64,000 nt of DNA from assembly GCF_006539165.1 (NCBI RefSeq), contig NZ_BJMM01000007.1, forward strand, positions 1 to 64,000. The letters are read 5' to 3'. This document shows positions 52,058-58,055 of the stretch, one piece after another. The first letter of the stretch is position 1. Each line of letters starts with the position of its first letter. The DNA is from Streptomyces cacaoi. GTDB lineage: Bacteria; Actinomycetota; Actinomycetes; Streptomycetales; Streptomycetaceae. The notes below the pieces were generated by a model. It searched no databases. It saw nothing but the letters and a program-made list of their open reading frames with translations, and was not told where the DNA came from. The position numbers and the translations under genes are program-made.

Positions 52058-53059
52058 TCAGCCCTCCGCCGCGCGGATCGCGTCCCGGTAGACGTGGGCA
52101 GCGGCGCGCAGCGCGGACTCCGGATCGACGCCGTCCGCCTCCGCGCCGACCGCCATCTCCAGCAGCCGGTAGCCGACACCCGTCCCGCACTCCTCCGGCC
52201 GCACCGCGATCCCCGCCGCGCGGGCGCGCGAGGCCAGCTTCGCGGCGAGGGCGAGAGCCGGCTGCCCGAGCGGAACCCCCTCCGTGACGGAGGTGCGCTC
52301 GTGCTTCTCCTCCGCCTTGCGGCGGCGCCAGTGCGCCTCGACATCGGCGGCGGTCTCGGCCACGTCGTCACCGAAGACGTGCGGGTGCCGGTGCACCAGC
52401 TTCGTGACGAGCGTGCCGGCCACATCGTCGATCGCGAACGGCTCGTCCGCGTCGTCCTGGGCGATACGGGCGTGGAAGACGACCTGGAGCAGGACGTCGC
52501 CCAACTCCTCGCGCAGCTCCCCGCGGTCACCCGCCTCGATGGCGTCGACCAGCTCGTACATCTCCTCCACGCCGTACTTGACCAGATCGTGGTGGGTGCG
52601 CCGGGCGCTCCACGGGCACGCGAGGCGGATACGGTCCATGACCTCGACGACATCCAGCAGGCGTGCCCCGGGCAGATCGTAGGAACCCGGCAGCAGTTCG
52701 AGGTCCGGCATGTCCGCCCGCCCGGAGCCGGCGAGCCGGGCCAGCGCGTCGGTCAGCCCCGGCTCCCCCTCGGCGGTCGCCACCACGACGACGGTGCGCC
52801 CCCCGTCACGCGCACACTCGGCGACCAGCGCATGCGCGTCCGGCAGCCCCCCGTCGGGCACCTCGACCCGCACCCCGGCCTCCCGCAGATACGGCAACTG
52901 CGGATGCGCGGCGTCCGCACACAGCACCCGGTCCGCCGCGCGCAGCACCTCCCACGCCGGCCAGGACAGCAGCCCGGGCGCGACCCGGTGCGTGGTGGTG
53001 AGCAGGACGAGACGGCCGACGGCGGCGTGCGCGGAGCTGGGCGGCGGGGTGGTGTTCAC
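52058..53059 (-). CDS. mazG: MazG nucleotide pyrophosphohydrolase with N-terminal extension
   Basis: A 333-residue house-cleaning NTP pyrophosphatase. The MazG core begins near residue 142 (RIRLACPWSARRTHHDLVKYGVEEM split around CPW); the Mg site is EEMYELVDAI then ELREELGDVLLQ. The first ~135 residues (RLVLLTTTHRVAPGLLSWPAWEVL) look like a worn tetrapyrrole-methylase domain, as in YabN fusions. TACGTT lies 6 bases before the GTG, so the message is probably leaderless. Its place beside eno and the SurA-like lipoprotein is as in mycobacteria. Confidence 0.92.
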   Translation of the reverse strand: MNTTPPPSSAHAAVGRLVLLTTTHRVAPGLLSWPAWEVLRAADRVLCADAAHPQLPYLREAGVRVEVPDGGLPDAHALVAECARDGGRTVVVVATAEGEPGLTDALARLAGSGRADMPDLELLPGSYDLPGARLLDVVEVMDRIRLACPWSARRTHHDLVKYGVEEMYELVDAIEAGDRGELREELGDVLLQVVFHARIAQDDADEPFAIDDVAGTLVTKLVHRHPHVFGDDVAETAADVEAHWRRRKAEEKHERTSVTEGVPLGQPALALAAKLASRARAAGIAVRPEECGTGVGYRLLEMAVGAEADGVDPESALRAAAHVYRDAIRAAEG

Positions 53060-53140
53060 GCTACGAACGTAACGCGGCGGGGACGGTGCCGGACCGGGGC
53101 GGCCGACCTGAGCGGTCACGCGATCTGAGACTCTCTCCCC

Positions 53141-53332
53141 ATGAGCACACCGCCCGACGGACTTCCTGTCTACCGCGTCCTGACCGGCCCCGACGACGCC
53201 TCGTTCTGCCGCCGGGTGAGCGAAGCGCTGAGCCTCGGCTACACACTGCACGAAGGGCCCGCCGTCACCTTCGACGGGGAGAACGTCATCGTCGCGCAGG
53301 CGGTGGTCTGGCCCACGGGCGAGCGGCCGTAG
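53141..53332 (+). CDS. DUF1737 small protein
   Basis: A 63-residue protein with the DUF1737 pattern: YRVLTGPDDASFCRRVSEAL, LGYTLHEGPAVTFDGENVIVAQAVVW. Function unknown; a small alpha/beta fold is expected. It is divergent from mazG, with 81 bases between starts. The ribosome site is weak. Confidence 0.85.
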   Translation: MSTPPDGLPVYRVLTGPDDASFCRRVSEALSLGYTLHEGPAVTFDGENVIVAQAVVWPTGERP

Positions 53333-53448
53333 CGGGAACGTCGACGACGACCCGCACCGGGCGGCCCCGACGCGGTCGACCCCGGCACGGTGCGGGCGGG
53401 GCGCGCCGGGGCGGGAGGCGGGCACGTGCCCGCCCCGCTCCGCGGTCG

Positions 53449-54579
53449 TCAGCCCACCGCGTCGTACACGGCCCGGACGTACGCGGCGCTGCGGGCGGAG
53501 CCGAGGATGCCCGCGGACATCCGGTTCATCACGTAGGAGATCGTCATACGGCGGTCCAGATCCATGATGATCATGGAGCCGCCCCAGCCTCCCCAGAACG
53601 CGATCCGCCCGTCGGGTATCCAGGGCACGGCCTGCGACCGGGGAAGGGCGTAGCCGACACCCCAGCGCAGGGGGAGGCCGTTCACCAGGTCGGTGCCGTC
53701 GGCCTGGACGCTGAAGACGGTGTCGACGGTCCTCGGGCCGAGCAGCCGGGAGCCGTCGGTCTCACCGCCGCGGGCCAGGACGGAGAGGATACGGGCGACG
53801 GAGCGGGCATTGCCGTGGCCGTTGGCAGCGCCGATGTCCGCGGCCCGCCACCGCGGGGTGTTGGCGACGGCCGCGTCCACGGCCGGACCGTTCATCGCCT
53901 TGGCGGCGGGGCTGCCCGGCGGCAGATCCAGGGCGAGCGGAGGCGGCGGCACCACCTCGGCGATGCGGTGCCGGTCGCGCTCGTCCGCCCCGATACGGAA
54001 GTCGGCCGCGAGCGGTCCCGCGATCTCCTCGGCGACGAACTCCTTGAGGGAGCGGCCGGTCGTGCGGCGGACCAGCTCGCCGATCAGATGCCCGTAGCTG
54101 AAGATGTGGTAGCCGGACGCCGTGCCCGGACGCCACCACGGCGCCTGCCGGGCCAGCCGGGCGGTGGCCTCCTCCGTGTCGTACAGGTCGGTGACCGTGG
54201 CCGGCCCGTCGAGGCCGGCGACCCCGGAGGTGTGCGCGAGCAGGTGCCGGACCTGAACGTCCTGCTTGCCGTTGGCCGCGAACTCGGGCCAGTACCGGGC
54301 CACGGGAGCATGGACGTCGAGGTCGCCGCTGTCGACGAGCACCAGCGCGGCGAGGCTGGTGACGGTCTTGGTGACGGACCACACGTTGGTGACGGTGTGC
54401 TCGTCCCACGCGAGGGTGCGGGCCCGGTCGCGGTGGCCGCCCCACAGATCGACGACGCGCTCGCCGTCGATGTCGACGACCAGCGAGGCCCCCAGCTCCT
54501 CGCCGGAATCCAAGTTCTCCTGCAACGCGGCCCGTACGGCGTCGAAACGAGGCCGGGCGGTGCCGTGGACGGCGGTCAT
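53449..54579 (-). CDS. Serine hydrolase, class C beta-lactamase/EstB fold
   Basis: A 376-residue hydrolase without a signal peptide. The nucleophile motif is SVTK in VWSVTKTVTSLA near residue 69, and the YxN-like Tyr lies in SYGHLIGELV. FWGGWGGSMIIMD near the end takes the HTG/KTG place. This group includes EstB-type esterases and peptidases that rarely hydrolyse beta-lactams. It follows an alpha/beta hydrolase gene on the same strand after a terminator-like hairpin. The substrate is unknown. Confidence 0.9.
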   Translation of the reverse strand: MTAVHGTARPRFDAVRAALQENLDSGEELGASLVVDIDGERVVDLWGGHRDRARTLAWDEHTVTNVWSVTKTVTSLAALVLVDSGDLDVHAPVARYWPEFAANGKQDVQVRHLLAHTSGVAGLDGPATVTDLYDTEEATARLARQAPWWRPGTASGYHIFSYGHLIGELVRRTTGRSLKEFVAEEIAGPLAADFRIGADERDRHRIAEVVPPPPLALDLPPGSPAAKAMNGPAVDAAVANTPRWRAADIGAANGHGNARSVARILSVLARGGETDGSRLLGPRTVDTVFSVQADGTDLVNGLPLRWGVGYALPRSQAVPWIPDGRIAFWGGWGGSMIIMDLDRRMTISYVMNRMSAGILGSARSAAYVRAVYDAVG

Positions 54580-54660
54580 GAACGGTGTGCCTCTCTCCTG
54601 GCGTGCCAGGCGTTGTGCTCATCTCCCGGTGTCCCGGGCGTGCTTGCTCACGGGGAGGGC

Positions 54661-54701
54661 CGGCGGGAGGCCCGCACGGCGACGGGCCGGGCCTCCCGCC
54701 G
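54661..54701 (-). terminator. Hairpin after the alpha/beta hydrolase gene
   Basis: CGGCGGGAGGCCCG pairs with CGGGCCTCCCGCCG (14 bases, 13-base loop), 8 bases beyond the hydrolase stop on the minus strand and before the next gene. Confidence 0.7.
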
Positions 54702-54708
54702 CGGGGCG

Positions 54709-55632
54709 TCATGCCGCCGCGAGGTGCTCCTCGGCGAAGGCGACGGCGTCGGCGACCGCCTTGTCCGCCGCGGGGTGGTGGCCGACGACCAGATGCCACA
54801 CGTGCCCCATCCCCGGTGCCACATCCAGGCGGACCGGTACGCCGTCGTCGGCCAGCTTGGCGGCGAGCCTGATCGCGTCGCTGAGCATCACCTCGTGCCC
54901 GCCGATCTGGATCAGGACCGGCGGCAGACCGCGCGTGTCCGCGAAGACCGGCGAGGCCAGCGGGCTGCTCTGCGGGGCGTTGCCGAGGACGACATCCGCG
55001 GCCTGGCGCAGCCCCGCGCGGCTGACGGAGGGGTCGACACCGTCGAGCGAGACCATCGTGGCCCCGGTGTGTTCGAGATTGGCCCAGGGCGAGACGGCTA
55101 TCGACGCGGCCGGCAGCGCGAGCCCCAGATCACGCGCCGCGACCAGGACGCTGACCGCCATCGCACCACCGGCGGAGTCACCGGCGAACACGACGTCCCG
55201 CGGCGCGACCCCCTGCTCCAGCAGCCAGCGGTAGGCCGTCACGGAGTCGTCGACGGCGGCGGGATAGACCGCTTCGGGCGCGAGCCGGTAGTCCGGCACG
55301 ACGACGCGGGCACGCAGCCGCAGGGCGAGAGTCCCGACCAGGCCGCGGTAGCCCTGCGGATCCCCCGTGACGTAGCCGCCGCCGTGCAGATAGACCACGT
55401 GCCGGCCGGGAACGGCGTCCTCGGGGACGGCGATCTCCGTGGGCACCCCGTCCGCGTCCACGGTCTCGAAGGTCACGCCCTCCGGCGGCGGGAACGACTC
55501 CTGGAAGAACTTCCGGTAGCCGAGCCGGACGGTTTCCAGGCTGTCGGGCCCCTTCCCGGCGGCCGCGTCGAAGATCTGGCCGCTGCGCGTGGCCCACTCC
55601 GCGTAGAAGGCGGGAACGTCGAACGAAGACAT
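54709..55632 (-). CDS. Alpha/beta hydrolase, hormone-sensitive-lipase type
   Basis: A 307-residue esterase. The oxyanion motif is HGGGYV near residue 80, the Ser elbow is GDSAGG near residue 155, the Asp is probably in the VLIQIGGHEVMLSD region, and the His is in GMGHVWHL. GAGGAG lies 7 bases before the ATG. It is divergent from a MerR gene across a 24-base palindrome, the arrangement for MerR-activated expression. Confidence 0.92.
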   Translation of the reverse strand: MSSFDVPAFYAEWATRSGQIFDAAAGKGPDSLETVRLGYRKFFQESFPPPEGVTFETVDADGVPTEIAVPEDAVPGRHVVYLHGGGYVTGDPQGYRGLVGTLALRLRARVVVPDYRLAPEAVYPAAVDDSVTAYRWLLEQGVAPRDVVFAGDSAGGAMAVSVLVAARDLGLALPAASIAVSPWANLEHTGATMVSLDGVDPSVSRAGLRQAADVVLGNAPQSSPLASPVFADTRGLPPVLIQIGGHEVMLSDAIRLAAKLADDGVPVRLDVAPGMGHVWHLVVGHHPAADKAVADAVAFAEEHLAAA

Positions 55633-55690
55633 GGGAGAACTCCTCGTCAAAGGTGTGAGCGGCTGTGTTCCAACCGCTCTGCGAGTCTCC

Positions 55691-55756
55691 GACCCTCACA
55701 TCGATGTGAAGGTCAAACCGGCGGCTGCGAGGTCCCCGTCACCGCTGTCATAGGCT
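55691..55756. promoter_or_regulatory. MerR-type operator and merR -10 box
   Basis: GACCCTCACATC/GATGTGAAGGTC (55691-55714) is a 24-base palindrome with one mismatch. On the minus strand it starts at a TTGACC -35 box of the hydrolase promoter, so the palindrome fills the -35/-10 spacer as in classical MerR promoters. TAGGCT at 55751-55756 lies 7 bases before the merR ATG. Confidence 0.75.
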
Positions 55757-55763
55757 CGGCCCC

Positions 55764-56156
55764 ATGAGGATCGGAGAGCTGGCAGAGCGCACCGGAGCCT
55801 CCCGTCGGCTGCTGCGGTACTACGAGGAACAGAAGCTCATCTCGCCGGGCCGCTCCGACAACGGCTACCGCGAGTACGCGGAGTTCCACGTGGGCCGCGT
55901 CATGCAGATCAAGGGACTGCTCGACGCCGGACTGCCCACCCGGATCATCCGCCAGATCCTGCCCTGCCTGGACCAGCCCAGGAGCATCTACTTCGACGAC
56001 CTGACCCCGGAAATGGTCGCCATCCTGGAGCGCGAACACGACCATCTGACCCAGCGGATCGACTGTCTGACCCGCAACCGGGACTCGATCGCCGAGTACC
56101 TGGAGACGGTCCGCCGCATGAAGACACAGGGCGCACCGATCGACCGCGCCGCCTGA
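55764..56156 (+). CDS. MerR-family regulator
   Basis: A 130-residue activator. The HTH and wing are MRIGELAERTGASRRLLRYYEEQKLIS and NGYREYAE. A dimerisation coiled coil (residues ~85-118) and a short tail follow, with one Cys near residue 67 and another near 100. There is no effector domain beyond the coil. It probably controls the divergent hydrolase. The message is probably leaderless. Confidence 0.92.
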   Translation: MRIGELAERTGASRRLLRYYEEQKLISPGRSDNGYREYAEFHVGRVMQIKGLLDAGLPTRIIRQILPCLDQPRSIYFDDLTPEMVAILEREHDHLTQRIDCLTRNRDSIAEYLETVRRMKTQGAPIDRAA

Positions 56157-56238
56157 AACACCGCGCGCCGCCCGGGCCGTGAGGGGAGCGGGGGCCCGTG
56201 CTGCCCACGCCGGCGCGGAGCACGTGTGCTGCCTATGC

Positions 56239-56552
56239 GGGTTGGGCTACGGAGGGTTTGGCTGCGGAGGGTTTGGCTGCGGAGGGTTTGGCTGCGTCGG
56301 TCTGCTTGCGCCCGGATTTGGCTACACCGGTTTGGCTACGTCGGTTTGGCTACACCGGTTTGGCTACGTCGGTTTGGCTACACCGGTTTGGCTACGTCGG
56401 TTTGGCTGGGCAGCTACGCATATGCCGTTGTGCGTAGGTCGGTTTGCTTACGCCGGGTTGCCTACGCCGGGTTGCCTATGCGGGGTTGCCTACGCGGCTC
56501 TGCCTGTGCCGCTGCGTAGGCGCCGCTATGCCCATGCCGTTCTGCGTGCGCC
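56239..56552. repeat. 15-base then 14-base tandem array, 22 units
   Basis: Six 15-base units (GGGTTTGGCTGCGGA type, 56239-56328) change into sixteen contiguous 14-base units (56329-56552). The first of these alternate GGTTTGGCTACGTC and GGTTTGGCTACACC; later ones drift through GGGTTGCCTACGCC and GGGTTGCCTATGCG to GTTCTGCGTGCGCC. A 14-base period breaks any single reading frame, so the array is not coding. It lies between the convergent merR and SurA-like lipoprotein genes in an otherwise gene-free 652 bases. Confidence 0.85.
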
Positions 56553-56695
56553 GGTTGTTTCGGTTCCGCCGCAGGAGAGGGACCGGCGGGGTGAGTTCAC
56601 TTGTTCCGGTGGTTTCGTCGTGGCCTGCCGCAGAAGGGACACAGCTGCGGCACGGCGACGACAACAGCGCGGCGAGGTAGGGTTTTTGCAGGTCA

Positions 56696-56819
56696 GGGGG
56701 TGGCGGGCTGGGTGGGCGCGGTTCCTTGTTGGGTGGGTCCCACGAGGTCACCTCACGCCCGAAAACCCACCCCAACCCCCCACCCACCCCCTCAACCCCC
56801 TCAGCCCCTCAAACCCCCT
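56696..56819. other. G-quadruplex-capable tracts on both strands
   Basis: Plus strand 56696-56716 has GGGGG-TGGC-GGG-CT-GGG-T-GGG. The minus strand from 56819 to 56764 has at least seven G runs of 3-6 (GGGGGTTTGAGGGGCTGAGG at the beginning), starting over the lipoprotein stop codon. Each faces the transcript arriving on its strand, so they may act as terminators. Confidence 0.55.
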
Positions 56820-57474
56820 GCTGCTGCCGGTCCGCCGCGGCGCCCGTCAGGTCGCGCAGCCACGGCGTCTTCGCGCCCGCGAGCGTGGACCTGCCCGTGT
56901 CCCACTTGCCGTAGCGCGGATTCACATCGATCTTCATCGCCTTCGATGCCTTGGCCAGCTCCGCGTTCAGCCGCTGGTTGCCCTCCGGGGAGCGCGGGTC
57001 GATGTCCGCGGCCTTGGCGATCTTCTCGACGCGCAGTTGCATCCGGATCCGGTCGTCGATCTCGTCGGGTGCGACGGCCTGCTGCCGCAGCAGCGTGTTC
57101 TCCAACTGTTTGTGGCCACCTGCCTGTTGTTCGAGCTGGGAGCGCAGCTGCTGGACCTCGCGCCGTGACACCTTGACGTCGGAGTCCCGCGCGGCCTTCT
57201 CCACGATGCGCTCCCGGATCATCCCGTCGAGCGTGGCGCGGGTCAGCTGCCCCGTCTGCTTGATCATCTGCTCGCCCTGGGGCGCTCCGCGCTGGGCGTC
57301 CCGGACGGCACCGACCCGCGACTGGAGCTGCCCCATCGTGATCCGGTTGCCCTCCACGAGAGCCGCGGCCCCCGGGTGCGCGTCATTGCCGCACGCGCTG
57401 AGCAGTGGGGCGGCGACGAGAAGTGCTGCGCTGGCGGAGAGGGTGAGCACGGACCTACGGCGACGGCTTTCCAT
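56809..57474 (-). CDS. SurA-N-like lipoprotein
   Basis: A 221-residue lipoprotein (lipobox LSAC, Cys28). The domain after it matches the N-terminal region of SurA/PrsA foldases: ALVEGNRITMGQLQSRVGAV, ATLDGMIRERIVEKAARDSDVKVS and PDEIDDRIRMQLRVEKIA. There is no PPIase domain. It is therefore a probable extracytoplasmic chaperone-like protein. In mycobacteria LpqU or similar lipoproteins sit near mazG and eno. Repeat fields lie on both sides of the gene. Confidence 0.88.
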   Translation of the reverse strand: MESRRRRSVLTLSASAALLVAAPLLSACGNDAHPGAAALVEGNRITMGQLQSRVGAVRDAQRGAPQGEQMIKQTGQLTRATLDGMIRERIVEKAARDSDVKVSRREVQQLRSQLEQQAGGHKQLENTLLRQQAVAPDEIDDRIRMQLRVEKIAKAADIDPRSPEGNQRLNAELAKASKAMKIDVNPRYGKWDTGRSTLAGAKTPWLRDLTGAAADRQQQGV

Positions 57475-57499
57475 GGGGCCTCCCGGCGGCGGGCGAGGA

Positions 57500-57521
57500 G
57501 GTCGTGCGTCCTCGCACGACC
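57500..57521. promoter_or_regulatory. Leader hairpin of the SurA-like gene
   Basis: GGTCGTGCG and CGCACGACC form a perfect 9-base stem with a 4-base loop, ending 26 bases before the start codon. TACCAT near 57535 on the minus strand could be the -10 box, so the hairpin would lie in the mRNA leader. The rest of 57475-57900 is ordinary with no gene. Confidence 0.5.
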
Positions 57522-57927
57522 CGGCGATGATCGATGGTAGGGAGTGGAAGCGGTCCGGACCACCGCTTCGACACCAAATCGCCCAACGATTCGCACCCGG
57601 CCCGGTAGCACCCTGCGCCCCGTACGTGCCACAAGAGGCCCGTTCGAGCCACCAGAGCGCACGCTCTCCCCAAGTACAGCGAGCGCTCTCCCCAAGTACC
57701 CAGCCCGGCCGCCGAGTTCCGCAGCAGCCCCGGCACGCGGGCACCGGACCGACACCGCATCCGATACGCACTGCTGAAGCCCCGCACCACTACCGCCCCG
57801 CACCACCGTTCACGAGACGTGGCTCTCGGGCACCGGGCGGACACCCCCTCCCGACGGCCCCCCGCAGGGCGGTTCTCGCGGCGGCCGACAGGGCCCCGCG
57901 ACACGGCGCCCGACGGTCAGCGGTCCG

Positions 57928-58055
57928 CGATCAGCGATCAGCGATCAGCGATCAGCGATCAGCGATACGACGGTCCGCGATCAGCGATACGACAGTCCGC
58001 AGTCCACGGTCCGCAGTCCACGGTCCGCAGTCCGCAGTCCACGGTCCGCGGTCAC
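57928..58055. repeat. Heptamer repeat field (CGATCAG and CGGTCCG/CAGTCCA)
   Basis: CGATCAG repeats five times from 57928, followed by CGATACG variants. From 58000 eight heptamers of the CAGTCCA, CGGTCCG and CAGTCCG kinds run without gaps to 58055 and into the LuxR stop codon. The two subfields are joined by 8-base units that shift phase. It lies between the LuxR gene and the SurA-like promoter. Confidence 0.8.

Noticed and set aside
56179-57168. Gly/Leu/Phe-rich protein encoded by the repeat array
   Set aside because: The 14-base period shifts frame every unit, so sequence similarity is at DNA level only; no ribosome site and no export signal.
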